NCBI RefSeq assembly: GCF_029537375.1
Contig: NZ_CP120679.1
Span: 2,902,001 to 2,966,000, forward strand
Source of the DNA: Bacillus sp. HSf4
Lineage (GTDB): Bacteria > Bacillota > Bacilli > Bacillales > Bacillaceae
DNA length: 64,000 nt
Reading direction: 5' to 3'
Below are positions 10,256-18,564 of the stretch, piece by piece (position 1 is the first letter of the stretch; each line of letters starts with the position of its first letter). Under the pieces are notes generated by a model. The model worked only from the letters and a program-made list of their open reading frames with translations. It had not been told where the DNA came from and did no database searches. The position numbers were made by a program, and so were the translations under genes.

Positions 10256-11395
10256 TTATGACAAACGCTTGACGATGTCCGCAAGCTCTTTTGCGGCCCG
10301 CTTTACCTCATCTTCCGTATTGCCGAAGCCGAAGCTGATCCGAATCGATGATGTCAGCTGGTCCGCATCCTCGCCAAACATGGCGGAGAGCACATGGGAA
10401 GGCAGCACTGATCCGGCGGTGCAGGCCGACCCGCTCGACACCGCAATCCCCGCCATATCCAAGTTGACAAGCAGCGCTTCAACCGATACCCCGGGAAAAT
10501 ATAAATTCAAAATGTGCGGCAGGCTGTGCCGGACACTTCCATTTACAGCAAATGAGACCCCTTCCGTCTCAAGCGTATCGGTGATGATGTCTTTCAATCG
10601 ACGGTAGAGCGCGCGTTTTTCGTCTCTCTCCTGTTTTGCAAGCGAGACGGCTTCCCTCAGCCCGATAATGCCCGGGACATTTTCCGTTCCGGCACGGCGT
10701 TTTCGTTCCTGTTCGCCTCCGAAAAGGAGCTGGGTGAGCTTCACATGCTCATTGACGTATAAAAAGCCTGTCCCCTTGGGACCATTCAATTTATGCCCGG
10801 AGACAGACATCATATCGATATGGCTCTTTTTTACATCAATCGGCAAAAAGCCGAAGGCCTGGACAGCGTCTGTGTGAAACAAGGCTTGATGATCTTTTAA
10901 AAGCGCTCCGATTTCTTCAATCGGCTGAATCGTTCCCACTTCATTGTTTCCGTACATCACAGTGACAAGGATGGTGTCGTCGCGCAGCGCCTCTTTGACC
11001 TGCTCCGCCGAGATCCGTCCGCTTTTATCCACATCAAGATATGTGACATGAAACCCCATGTCCTCCAGCCTGTTGCATGTATGGAGAACGGCGTGGTGCT
11101 CGATCTTGGTTGTAATGATGTGGCGGCCTTCTTTTTCTCTCGCCAGCGCGCTGCCTAAAATCGCCATATTATCGGCTTCTGTCCCGCCGCTCGTAAAAAC
11201 GATTTCATTGTGATGCGCTCCGATTTCTTCAGCGATCATCGCCCTTGCATCATCAAGCCATTTCCGGCTTTCCCTTCCAAAAGAATGTATGCTTGAAGGG
11301 TTTCCGAAGTTTTCCGTTAAGTAAGGCAGCATTTTTTCGACGACGCGCGGGTCAGTCGGAGACGTTGCTGCATGATCTAAATATATCCGTTCCAT
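10256..11395 (-). CDS. yrvO: YrvO, cysteine desulfurase (IscS/NifS family) partnered with MnmA
   Basis: 379 residues. It has the PLP-binding lysine in SGHKLNGPKG (near residue 202) and the catalytic cysteine in SGSACTAGS (near 327). In B. subtilis YrvO supplies sulfur directly to MnmA for tRNA 2-thiolation, without TusA-E relays. It lies 83 bases upstream of mnmA and 19 bases after cymR, so all three are likely co-transcribed. The regulator of cysteine metabolism and a cysteine consumer are thus on one mRNA. A second desulfurase, nifS, is at 47300. Confidence 0.95.
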   Translation of the reverse strand: MERIYLDHAATSPTDPRVVEKMLPYLTENFGNPSSIHSFGRESRKWLDDARAMIAEEIGAHHNEIVFTSGGTEADNMAILGSALAREKEGRHIITTKIEHHAVLHTCNRLEDMGFHVTYLDVDKSGRISAEQVKEALRDDTILVTVMYGNNEVGTIQPIEEIGALLKDHQALFHTDAVQAFGFLPIDVKKSHIDMMSVSGHKLNGPKGTGFLYVNEHVKLTQLLFGGEQERKRRAGTENVPGIIGLREAVSLAKQERDEKRALYRRLKDIITDTLETEGVSFAVNGSVRHSLPHILNLYFPGVSVEALLVNLDMAGIAVSSGSACTAGSVLPSHVLSAMFGEDADQLTSSIRISFGFGNTEDEVKRAAKELADIVKRLS

Positions 11396-11414
11396 CCTAG
11401 ATTACACCTCGATC

Positions 11415-11831
11415 TTAAATGTAAAACATATAGGCTTCCTGATCGCCTTCCGTGTAGCTTGCCAAATCCTCGAGCGTCGTCGAGTCAAGCACTTCTTTAA
11501 CGGCGTCGCGGATCTTAATCCACAGCTCGCGCTTGGCCGGCTCCTCATCTTCAAGCACTTCAACGGGGCTGATCGGGCCTTCCAAGACGCGAATGATATC
11601 CCCCGCCGTAATCGCCGAAGGATCGTCACCGAGAATATAGCCGCCGTATGCGCCGCGGATGCTTTTCACGAGGCCGGCATTCCGCAATGGTGAAACAAGC
11701 TGTTCTAAATAATGTTCTGATAAATCGTTCGTCTGGGCAATGCTTTTCAATGAAGTCGGACCTTCCCCATGCTTTTTGGCAAGCTCAATCATAATCGTCA
11801 GCCCGTATCTGCCTTTAGTTGATATTTTCAA
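11415..11831 (-). CDS. cymR: CymR, Rrf2-family regulator of cysteine metabolism
   Basis: 138 residues starting M-K-I-S-T-K-G-R-Y-G. It has the Rrf2 winged helix-turn-helix (SLKSIAQTNDLSEHYLEQLVSPLRNAGLVKSIRGAYGGY region, residues 27-66) and no cysteine at all, so it cannot hold the Fe-S cluster of IscR/NsrR. In B. subtilis CymR represses cysteine uptake and synthesis genes together with the cysteine synthase CysK. The start is the TTG at 11831, 7 bases after GAGGTG, giving the length known for B. subtilis. The mRNA starts with an unusual structured leader (11865-12031). Confidence 0.95.
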   Translation of the reverse strand: MKISTKGRYGLTIMIELAKKHGEGPTSLKSIAQTNDLSEHYLEQLVSPLRNAGLVKSIRGAYGGYILGDDPSAITAGDIIRVLEGPISPVEVLEDEEPAKRELWIKIRDAVKEVLDSTTLEDLASYTEGDQEAYMFYI

Positions 11832-11864
11832 AATGAACACCTCTACCCTATAAAAAGTCAAGCT

Positions 11865-12031
11865 TTCAGCCGGGCTTCATACCGGTGCTTAAAGGGATGC
11901 TGCCCCTTTTAGCCGCTATCCGGTCATCAACACGCCCGGCGCTTATATAAGCCCGGGTGTCACACCGGGCATCTGATATGTAAAAAATACGCTTTGGGAC
12001 AGGTCTTCCGCCTTGTCCATCTGATAGATTA
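11865..12031 (-). ncRNA. Structured, GC-rich leader of cymR (candidate cis-regulatory RNA, class not recognised)
   Basis: On the minus strand three hairpins lie between the cymR promoter and its ribosome site. Hairpin A (11997-12018): GGACAAGG / CCTGTCC. Hairpin B (11951-11970): GCCCGG...CCGGGC. Hairpin C (11869-11940): nested stems GCCGGGC/GCCCGGC, ACCGG/CCGGT and GCTAAAAGGG/CCCTTTAAGC. The GCCCGG/CCGGGC arms of B and C can also pair with each other, so mutually exclusive folds are possible. The motif ATCAGATG precedes both A and B. I see none of the conserved cores of T-box, S-box, purine, FMN, TPP, glycine or lysine riboswitches. Function is inferred only. Confidence 0.55.
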
Positions 12032-12037
12032 CAGGTT

Positions 12038-12046
12038 ATTATAGCA
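12038..12046 (-). promoter_or_regulatory. Extended -10 promoter of cymR
   Basis: Minus strand TGCTATAAT: a consensus TATAAT (12038-12043) with the extended TGn element. The -35 region is poor. Transcription would start near 12031 and give a leader of about 200 nt before the TTG start of cymR. Confidence 0.7.
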
Positions 12047-12162
12047 CACTTTATTTAAACTTTCATTTTCAACCCATATGTTCAGCTTGCCATATTCATT
12101 TCTTTTCTAATCGTCTTTTTTCCGTTACTCTATAAAAAGAATACATTCAGGAGAGATTATTC

Positions 12163-13428
12163 ATGAAACCATTGGCATTTCGTATGCGACCGACCAAAAT
12201 AGAAGACATTCTCGGCCAGGATCATCTCGTAGGAGAAGGAAAAATCATTCACCGGATGGTACAGGCAAAACACCTTTCATCGATGATTTTATACGGCCCT
12301 CCGGGAATCGGAAAAACATCGATCGCGACCGCGATTGCCGGAAGCACAAGCATCGCCTTCCGGAAGCTGAACGCCGTGATCAATAACAAAAAAGACATGG
12401 AAGCCGTTGCTGCCGAAGCAAAAATGTCCGGGCAGGTGATTTTAATACTGGATGAGGTCCACCGGCTCGACAAAGGCAAGCAGGATTTCCTCCTGCCGTA
12501 TTTGGAAAACGGCATGATCATCATGATCGGTGCGACAACAGCGAACCCATATCATGCGATTAATCCCGCGATCAGAAGCAGAACGCAGATTTTCGAGCTT
12601 CATCCACTGAGTTCCGAACAGATAAAAGCGGCCATCAAACGTGCGTTAAGAGACGAACACCGGGGCTTAGGCACATATGACGTCAAAATCGATGAAGAAG
12701 CGCTTGACCATTTCGCCGCAGGCTGCGGCGGAGATGTCCGTTCCGCGCTGAACGCTTTGGAGCTTGCCGTCCTGTCCACAAAGGAAAACGGTGAGGGAAC
12801 GATTCACATCACACTGGACATTGCGGAGGAGTGTCTGCAGAAAAAAAGCTTTACACATGATAAAGATGGCGATGCCCATTATGACGTAATCTCCGCTTTT
12901 CAAAAATCGATCAGAGGGTCTGACGTCAACGCCGCTCTCCATTACTTGGCGCGGCTGATTGAGGCGGGGGATTTAGAAAGCCTCGCCCGGCGGCTGCTCG
13001 TCATCGCCTATGAAGACATCGGCCTTGCCAGCCCTCAAGCCGGGGGAAGAACGCTCCAGGCGATTCAAACGGCAGAGCGGCTCGGCTTCCCGGAAGCACG
13101 CATTCCACTGGCAAACGCCGTGATCGAACTATGTCTGTCGCCCAAGTCAAACTCGGCGATTCTCGCTGTTGACGAGGCTCTTAGCGACATCCGCGCGGGA
13201 AAAATCGGCGATGTGCCAAAGCATTTAAAAGACGCGCACTACAAAGGAGCGGCAGAGCTTGGCAGAGGTGTTGATTACAAATACCCGCATGACTACGAAA
13301 ACGGCTGGGTCGAACAGCAGTACCTGCCCGATCCTCTCAAAAACAAAGTGTATTATCAGCCGAAACAGACAGGGAAGTTTGAACTGGCGTTAAAGCAGAT
13401 CTACGACAATTTGATGAAAAAGAAATAA
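12163..13428 (+). CDS. rarA: RarA (YrvN/MgsA), AAA+ replication-recombination ATPase
   Basis: 421 residues. AAA+ core with Walker A GPPGIGKTS (near 46-54) and Walker B ILDEVHRL (near 98-105), then the clamp-loader-like lid and the conserved C-terminal RarA domain (LIEAGDLESLARRLLVIAYEDIG near 265-287; YKYPHDYENGWVEQQYLP near 367-384). RarA works at stalled replication forks with SSB and recombination proteins. ATG start with AGGAG about 10 bases upstream. It is divergent from cymR and followed by its own terminator. Confidence 0.96.
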   Translation: MKPLAFRMRPTKIEDILGQDHLVGEGKIIHRMVQAKHLSSMILYGPPGIGKTSIATAIAGSTSIAFRKLNAVINNKKDMEAVAAEAKMSGQVILILDEVHRLDKGKQDFLLPYLENGMIIMIGATTANPYHAINPAIRSRTQIFELHPLSSEQIKAAIKRALRDEHRGLGTYDVKIDEEALDHFAAGCGGDVRSALNALELAVLSTKENGEGTIHITLDIAEECLQKKSFTHDKDGDAHYDVISAFQKSIRGSDVNAALHYLARLIEAGDLESLARRLLVIAYEDIGLASPQAGGRTLQAIQTAERLGFPEARIPLANAVIELCLSPKSNSAILAVDEALSDIRAGKIGDVPKHLKDAHYKGAAELGRGVDYKYPHDYENGWVEQQYLPDPLKNKVYYQPKQTGKFELALKQIYDNLMKKK

Positions 13429-13430
13429 CA

Positions 13431-13455
13431 AAAGGCCTGCTGAGTCAGGCCTTTA
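13431..13455 (+). terminator. Terminator after rarA
   Basis: AAAGGCCTG, short loop, CAGGCCTTT directly after the rarA stop codon; the T tract is short, so it may be moderate. Confidence 0.65.
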
Positions 13456-13605
13456 AATATAGCGGACGGTGTTGCGGGACGCCTATCTCTCCATTTCTTT
13501 TATCGATGAACGAAATACTCGTCAAACGCCTCAAAAGATTGGCACTTGGCAAGTACCGTCCAAGTGTGCGCTACGCATTCTGAAGCTTTTCCTCTTAAAA
13601 TGACA

Positions 13606-13636
13606 AAAAGAACAGCACCTCTGCTGTCCTTTTTGC
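13606..13636 (-). terminator. Terminator after tcdA
   Basis: Minus strand GGACAGCAGAGGTGCTGTTCTTTTT just after the yrvM stop. The opposite strand also ends in T-rich sequence, so it may act in both directions. The 150 bases between this and the rarA terminator (13456-13605) show no gene or RNA element that I can name. Confidence 0.8.
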
Positions 13637-13637
13637 T

Positions 13638-14402
13638 TTATTTATCTTTCACCCTTTTGATCGGAATATCTTTCAAAAGCTCCATGACCACATGGCCGCC
13701 CATGATCAAGCCGGCGACGGACGGGACGAAAGCGTTGGAAGACGGCGGCATTTGCGCTTTGCGGATTTTCGCTTCGTCATTGCCCACTTCTTTGCGGACG
13801 TCTTCGCGGATGACGATCGGGCTTTCGTCAGAAAACACGACTTTGACACCCTTTGTAATCCCTTCTTTTCTCAGCCTTGTCCGCACCACTTTCGCAATCG
13901 GGTCCGTATGCGTTTTTGAAATATCGGCCACCTGAAATCTTGTCGGATCCGTCTTATTGGCCGCACCCATGCTCGAAATGATGCTGATGTTCCGCTTGAG
14001 GCACTCTTTCATCAAATGGATCTTATAATGAATCGTATCTGAAGCGTCGATCACATAATCCGGTTCATAAGCAAAAAACTGCTCATACGTCTCTTCGGTA
14101 TAGAACATTTTTAAAGCGACGACATCGCATTCCGGGTTAATATCGGCGATTCTCGCTTTCATTAAGTCCACTTTCGGCTGCCCGACCGTTGAAAGCAAAG
14201 CGGGGAGCTGACGGTTGACATTCGTGATGTCAACGTCATCTTTATCGACCATGACGATCCGGCCGACTCCAGAACGGGCGAGCGCTTCGGCCGCGAATGA
14301 GCCGACCCCGCCGATGCCTAAAACGGCAACCGTGCTGTTTTTTAAAATATTCAATCCTTCTTTGCCAATCGCTAATTCATTGCGTGAAAACTGATGTAAC
14401 AA
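13638..14402 (-). CDS. tcdA: TcdA (YrvM), tRNA threonylcarbamoyladenosine dehydratase
   Basis: 254 residues of the E1/ThiF/MoeB superfamily. The nucleotide-binding VLGIGGVGSFAAEAL is at about 27-41, followed by VMVDKDDVDITNVNRQ. TcdA converts t6A37 to cyclic t6A in ANN-decoding tRNAs using ATP and usually the sulfur-transfer system CsdA/CsdE or SufS/SufU. The TTG at 14402 is chosen: GGAG lies 8 bases upstream and this gives L-H-Q-F-S-R-N-E-L at the N-terminus as in B. subtilis. An upstream in-frame GTG at 14411 has no ribosome site. It is a monocistronic unit. Confidence 0.93.
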   Translation of the reverse strand: MLHQFSRNELAIGKEGLNILKNSTVAVLGIGGVGSFAAEALARSGVGRIVMVDKDDVDITNVNRQLPALLSTVGQPKVDLMKARIADINPECDVVALKMFYTEETYEQFFAYEPDYVIDASDTIHYKIHLMKECLKRNISIISSMGAANKTDPTRFQVADISKTHTDPIAKVVRTRLRKEGITKGVKVVFSDESPIVIREDVRKEVGNDEAKIRKAQMPPSSNAFVPSVAGLIMGGHVVMELLKDIPIKRVKDK

Positions 14403-14545
14403 GAACCTCACTCCATCTTTATATACAATTACCGATAGTATCTTAACACAATCGGGTGATTAAACAAGCAGTCTTTTTCATATTTTTTCGTTCCGTCTCA
14501 TACATTATCCTATGTATGGCTTAAAAACCGCCTTTTTTCCGCACA

Positions 14546-14743
14546 AAAAAAGTCCCGATTGTGCCGTTGTCGCATTCCTTCGTTTTGATCCCGCTCTCGG
14601 CAGGTGGGTGTTCTGTTCCAAACTTTGCAAGTCCTCTTTAGCACCCGAGTGATAAGAGGCGTTTGCTCCATTTGAAAACGTCGAACTCCCAAGTAAAAAA
14701 ATGTTCGGTCAAAACTAGGTGTACAACAAACACATCAGGACTT
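14546..14743 (-). ncRNA. bsrA: 6S-1 RNA (bsrA)
   Basis: On the minus strand the transcript starts AAGTCCTGATGTG and ends with the matching arm AATCGGGACTTTTTTT, which closes the long rod typical of 6S RNA, with the large central bulge between. Sequence blocks such as TACTTGGGAGTTCGACG and CACTCGGGTGCTAAAG match B. subtilis 6S-1 as I remember it, and the position between aspS and yrvM is where bsrA lies there. 6S RNA binds sigma-A RNA polymerase and serves as template for pRNA synthesis. The exact ends are not certain to a few bases; the B. subtilis RNA is 5'-processed. Confidence 0.93.
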
Positions 14744-14755
14744 TATTTGTTAAAA

Positions 14756-14784
14756 ATGATATCATACGTCCCTTTGATTTTCAA
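14756..14784 (-). promoter_or_regulatory. Promoter of 6S-1 RNA
   Basis: Minus strand TTGAAA (14779-14784), 17-base spacer, TATCAT (14756-14761). Start would be near 14749, a few bases upstream of the mature 5' end, in keeping with 5' processing. Confidence 0.75.
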
Positions 14785-14812
14785 TGGGATGTACAGCCGT
14801 ATATTTTACAAT

Positions 14813-16591
14813 TCACTGTCGAATTTTGTGTTTAATTTCCAGGTGCAGCTCATCAAGCTGAGCGTTGTCGACCTCGCTTGGCGCTTCGGTCATCAGGCAG
14901 CTTGCGCTGGCCGTTTTCGGAAATGCGATCGTATCCCTCAAATTCGTACGGCCGCTGAGCAGCATCACCAGCCTGTCAAGACCGAGCGCAATACCGCCGT
15001 GCGGAGGAGCCCCGTATTCAAAAGCCTCGAGCAGGAACCCGAATTGCTCCTTCGCTTCTTCTTCTGAAAAGCCGAGAAGGCCAAACATTTTCTCCTGAAC
15101 GTCTTTTTCAAAAATACGGATCGAACCGCCTCCAAGTTCATAGCCGTTTAGGACAAGATCGTAAGCCTGCGCCTTCATGTCCTGCGGGTTCGTCTCGATC
15201 AGCTTGAGATCCTCCCTGACAGGCATTGTGAACGGGTGGTGCGCGGCATAGTAGCGGCCTTCCTCAGCATCGTACTCAAGAAGCGGCCAGTCGACAACCC
15301 ATAAGAAGTTAAACAAGCTTTCATCGATCAGGTTCAGCTCTTTACCAAGCTTTAAACGAAGTGCTCCCAGCGCGTCATTGGCGACTTCGAGCTTGTCGGC
15401 CACAAAGAGAAGCAGATCCCCATCTGCGGCGTCAAGCGCCTGAACAAGCGCCTCCTGTTTTTCGCCGGCAAAAAACTTCGCAATCGGTCCTTTAAGTCCA
15501 TCCGCTTCTGTTTTCAGCCAAGCCAGCCCTTTTGCTCCATAGTTTGCAGCGAACTCTCCAAGCGCATCGATATCTTTGCGAGAGTAGTTTGCAGCGGCAC
15601 CTTTAACATTGATCGCTTTGACCGCTCCGCCGTTCGTCACGGCTGAAGCGAACACTTTAAAGTCCGAATCCTTCACTGCTTCTGACACATCCGTCAAAAG
15701 CATGCCGAAGCGCGTATCCGGTTTGTCTGAGCCGTATCGGTTCATGGCATCCTCATACGACATTCTAGGAAGCGGAAGCGAGATTTCAATGCCGTGCGTT
15801 TCACGCATCACATGCGCCATCATTTCTTCTGAGAGCTTCATGATGTCTTCCTGGCTCATAAACGACATTTCGATATCGATTTGCGTAAACTCAGGCTGAC
15901 GGTCGGCGCGCAGGTCCTCATCCCTGAAGCAGCGGGCGATTTGATAATAGCGGTCAAACCCTGACACCATCAAGAGCTGCTTAAAGATTTGCGGAGATTG
16001 CGGAAGCGCATAAAATTCCCCTTCATGCACACGGCTCGGCACAAGATAGTCGCGCGCGCCTTCGGGCGTGCTTTTTGTTAAAACAGGCGTTTCAATATCA
16101 AGAAAGCCGTTGTCATCCAAAAAGCGGCGGACAGCTTTTGTGACGTTATGGCGCATTTTCAGGGAGTTGAACATCTCCGGACGGCGCAAGTCGAGATAGC
16201 GGTGCTTCAATCTGATGTCTTCAGATACTTCTGCAGCCTGGTCGCTGATCGCAAAAGGAGGCGTTTTAGCCGCACTCAGCACATCAACGGATTCCGCCTG
16301 AATTTCGATCCTTCCGGTTTTCAAGTTCGGATTGACTGTTGCTTCTTCACGGGCAACGACTTTGCCTGTAATGTCAAGCACATATTCGCTGCGGATGCTT
16401 TCAGCTGTTTCCAGGGCGTCTTTGGAAACGTCTGGATTAAATACGACCTGCACAATGCCGGTACGGTCTCTCAAATCAATAAAAATCAAGCCTCCGAGAT
16501 CGCGTCTTTTTTGAACCCATCCTTTTAAAACGACGGATTCTCCGATCGCCTTCTCCGTTATTTCGCCACAATAATACGTTCGTCCAAACAA
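14813..16591 (-). CDS. aspS: Aspartyl-tRNA synthetase
   Basis: 592 residues, same as B. subtilis AspS. The N-terminal OB-fold anticodon-binding domain contains [20 protein letters not shown] (near 25-44). Class II motifs follow, with the [11 protein letters not shown] and [18 protein letters not shown] segments (near 194-235). A GAD insertion and the motif 3 segment [15 protein letters not shown] are near the C-terminus. It charges tRNA-Asp (in many bacteria lacking AsnRS also tRNA-Asn). TTG start at 16591 with AGGAGAGG 6 bases upstream. It follows hisS by 14 bases and shares its T-box-controlled transcript. Confidence 0.97.
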   Translation of the reverse strand: MFGRTYYCGEITEKAIGESVVLKGWVQKRRDLGGLIFIDLRDRTGIVQVVFNPDVSKDALETAESIRSEYVLDITGKVVAREEATVNPNLKTGRIEIQAESVDVLSAAKTPPFAISDQAAEVSEDIRLKHRYLDLRRPEMFNSLKMRHNVTKAVRRFLDDNGFLDIETPVLTKSTPEGARDYLVPSRVHEGEFYALPQSPQIFKQLLMVSGFDRYYQIARCFRDEDLRADRQPEFTQIDIEMSFMSQEDIMKLSEEMMAHVMRETHGIEISLPLPRMSYEDAMNRYGSDKPDTRFGMLLTDVSEAVKDSDFKVFASAVTNGGAVKAINVKGAAANYSRKDIDALGEFAANYGAKGLAWLKTEADGLKGPIAKFFAGEKQEALVQALDAADGDLLLFVADKLEVANDALGALRLKLGKELNLIDESLFNFLWVVDWPLLEYDAEEGRYYAAHHPFTMPVREDLKLIETNPQDMKAQAYDLVLNGYELGGGSIRIFEKDVQEKMFGLLGFSEEEAKEQFGFLLEAFEYGAPPHGGIALGLDRLVMLLSGRTNLRDTIAFPKTASASCLMTEAPSEVDNAQLDELHLEIKHKIRQ

Positions 16592-16605
16592 AGCGGTCCT
16601 CTCCT

Positions 16606-17880
16606 TTAACTTTCAGTGTTTGTTTTCAAAAAACGGATGAATTCATCAAGGCCAATGGCCTGTTGATCTCCTGTTTTCGCATCTTTGACATTCATTTGAT
16701 TTTGGTTCAGTTCATCCTCGCCTAAAACAGCGATATATTTCGCATTGAGGCGATCGGCGGCTTTAAACTGGCCTTTCATTTTTTTCTGTTCATAGTCGAT
16801 TTCAGCGGATATCCCCGCTTCTCTCAGTTTATAGAGAAGGGATACGGAATAGTCTTTGGCTTTGTCGCCAAGTGTGACGATATAGCAGTCAATGCCTTCA
16901 TCCGCTCCGACTTTTACATTTTCAGCATCCAGTGCGGCAAGCAGGCGCTCAATGCTCATCGCAAAGCCGATGCCCGGCGCTTTCGGTCCGCCGAATTCCT
17001 CGGTCAGCCCGTCATAGCGCCCTCCGCCGGCAAGCGTCGTGATGGCTCCGAAGCCTTCCGCATCACTCATGATTTCAAAAGCTGTATGGTTGTAGTAGTC
17101 AAGTCCTCTGACGAGATTCGGATCCACTTCAAACGAAATCCCGATGTCTGTTAAGTATTGCTGCACTTTTGCAAAATAAGCTTTTGACTCTTCGTTTAAA
17201 TATTCCAAAATGGACGGCGCCGTTTTCATCAGCTCATGACCTCTGTCCTTTTTGCAGTCTAAAATCCGCAGCGGATTCTGCTTGAGACGCTTTTGGCAGT
17301 CGCCGCAAAATTCATCAATGCGCGGTTCGAAGTGATCGATCAGCGCTTCTCTGTGAGCAGCCCGGCTCGTTTTGTCGCCAAGGCTGTTAATGACGAGCTT
17401 CAAATTGCGCAGACCAGCTTTTTTGTACACGCTCATCGCCAGCGCAATGACTTCCGCATCAATCGCCGGATCGCTTGAACCGATCGCTTCGATGCCAAAT
17501 TGATAAAATTGACGGAAGCGTCCGGTCTGCGGCCTTTCATAGCGGAACATCGGGCCGATATAATACAGCTTTGTCGGCTGGACAGGATTTGCAAACAGTT
17601 TATTTTCAACAAAAGAACGGACTGCAGAAGCCGTACCCTCGGGACGGAGCGTCAGGCTTCTCCCCTTTTTGTCAGCGAACGTATACATTTCCTTTTGAAC
17701 GATATCAGTCGATTCTCCCACACCGCGTGAAAATAGCTCTGTATGTTCAAAAATCGGCGTCCGGATTTCTTTATATTGATACGCATGACACGTCTCTCTC
17801 GCAATCTTCTCTACATATTGCCAGCGCTCTGATTCTCCGGGGAGGATATCCTGCGTTCCCCTTGGAATATTAAATCCCAT
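16606..17880 (-). CDS. hisS: Histidyl-tRNA synthetase
   Basis: 424 residues. N-terminal [16 protein letters not shown], motif 2 [23 protein letters not shown] region (near 104-126), the histidine-specific [15 protein letters not shown] (near 257-271) and [14 protein letters not shown], then the C-terminal anticodon-binding domain. It charges tRNA-His in the cytoplasm. ATG start with AGGAGG 8 bases upstream. First gene of hisS-aspS, preceded by a T-box leader. Confidence 0.98.
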   Translation of the reverse strand: MGFNIPRGTQDILPGESERWQYVEKIARETCHAYQYKEIRTPIFEHTELFSRGVGESTDIVQKEMYTFADKKGRSLTLRPEGTASAVRSFVENKLFANPVQPTKLYYIGPMFRYERPQTGRFRQFYQFGIEAIGSSDPAIDAEVIALAMSVYKKAGLRNLKLVINSLGDKTSRAAHREALIDHFEPRIDEFCGDCQKRLKQNPLRILDCKKDRGHELMKTAPSILEYLNEESKAYFAKVQQYLTDIGISFEVDPNLVRGLDYYNHTAFEIMSDAEGFGAITTLAGGGRYDGLTEEFGGPKAPGIGFAMSIERLLAALDAENVKVGADEGIDCYIVTLGDKAKDYSVSLLYKLREAGISAEIDYEQKKMKGQFKAADRLNAKYIAVLGEDELNQNQMNVKDAKTGDQQAIGLDEFIRFLKTNTES

Positions 17881-17924
17881 TTGTAAAGCCTCCTCTTCAA
17901 AATACCTTTTTCTTATATGTAAAA

Positions 17925-18219
17925 TAGAAAAAACCCCCGATCCTACTATAAAACCAATAGTAGGGACGAGAGTTATACCCGTGGTGCCACCCTAGTTGGA
18001 ACTTTTTACAGTTCCCGCTTTTCTTACCTTTAACGCAGGCTCACGTCCTCCGCCTAATCACCTGTCTTTTTCGACCTTAGTTTTCAGCGGGAAACCTTCG
18101 GAGTGTTCATTCGGATAAGATACCGTGCAGACCGCTTTCAGCCCAGGGCGGTTCCTCTCTTTTCACGTACTCTTACCTACTATTCTCCATCTTCAGTTCA
18201 ACTCATATGTATACCAATT
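17925..18219 (-). promoter_or_regulatory. T-box leader of hisS-aspS
   Basis: Minus strand: conserved T-box AGGGTGGCACCACGGG (17978-17993). It is followed by a terminator hairpin with AACTCTCGTCCCTACTATTGG against CCAATAGTAGGG-type arms and a T run (17925-17975). A GGAACTG...CAGTTCC-like stem precedes the T-box. The likely specifier is CAC (His, 18103-18105) in the context GAA-CAC-TCC. The T-box is certain; the specifier assignment is inferred. Charging of tRNA-His therefore probably controls both hisS and aspS. Confidence 0.94.
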
Positions 18220-18225
18220 TATATT

Positions 18226-18254
18226 ATAATACGAAGGTTCTGTTTCCATGTCAA
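18226..18254 (-). promoter_or_regulatory. Sigma-A promoter of hisS-aspS
   Basis: Minus strand TTGACA (18249-18254), 17 bases, TATTAT (18226-18231). It sits directly after the yrzK stop and starts the T-box leader near 18219. Confidence 0.85.
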
Positions 18255-18256
18255 CC

Positions 18257-18421
18257 CTAATGACGGTTCTTTTTATTCTTTAGTGATTCTTTTGATGTCA
18301 GACCCAGCTCTGTTGCTGTTTCTTCAAGGAAGCCTATGTGCTCGGGATCGGCATCATCCTTAAGATGCAGATTTGCATCCAGCTCATGGATCGCTTTACC
18401 CATCCTTTGATTATACCTCAT
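18257..18421 (-). CDS. yrzK: Small conserved protein, YrzK-like
   Basis: 54 residues, M-R-Y-N-Q-R-M-G-K-A-I-H-E-L-D, with an acidic middle (LKDDADPEHIGFLEETATELG) and a basic tail. The ATG at 18421 has AAAGGATG about 7 bases upstream. B. subtilis has a small gene, yrzK, at the same place between yrvJ and hisS; the name is given on that position and general similarity, so it is tentative. No function known. Predicted mostly helical. Confidence 0.7.
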   Translation of the reverse strand: MRYNQRMGKAIHELDANLHLKDDADPEHIGFLEETATELGLTSKESLKNKKNRH

Positions 18422-18564
18422 ATCGCAACATCCTTTTGCAATCTTTTTTCTATAGTATAAACAAATCATTTTCATTTTATTAAAAAATCTCCAAGGAATA
18501 TACGATATAAAGAAAGAAGTATTGTTCCAAGTTTCTTACTGAAAGGAGGAGATGGAGAATCAAT

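Noticed and set aside
11941..11970. Hairpin B as a simple terminator for an RNA upstream of cymR
   Set aside because: It is followed by TTATATAAG and not by a T run, and lies about 60-80 bases after a good promoter, so a leader fold is more likely.
14403..14545. Promoter for tcdA (TTGTTT-16-TAAGAT)
   Set aside because: Weak match in an AT-rich stretch; several equally good alternatives.
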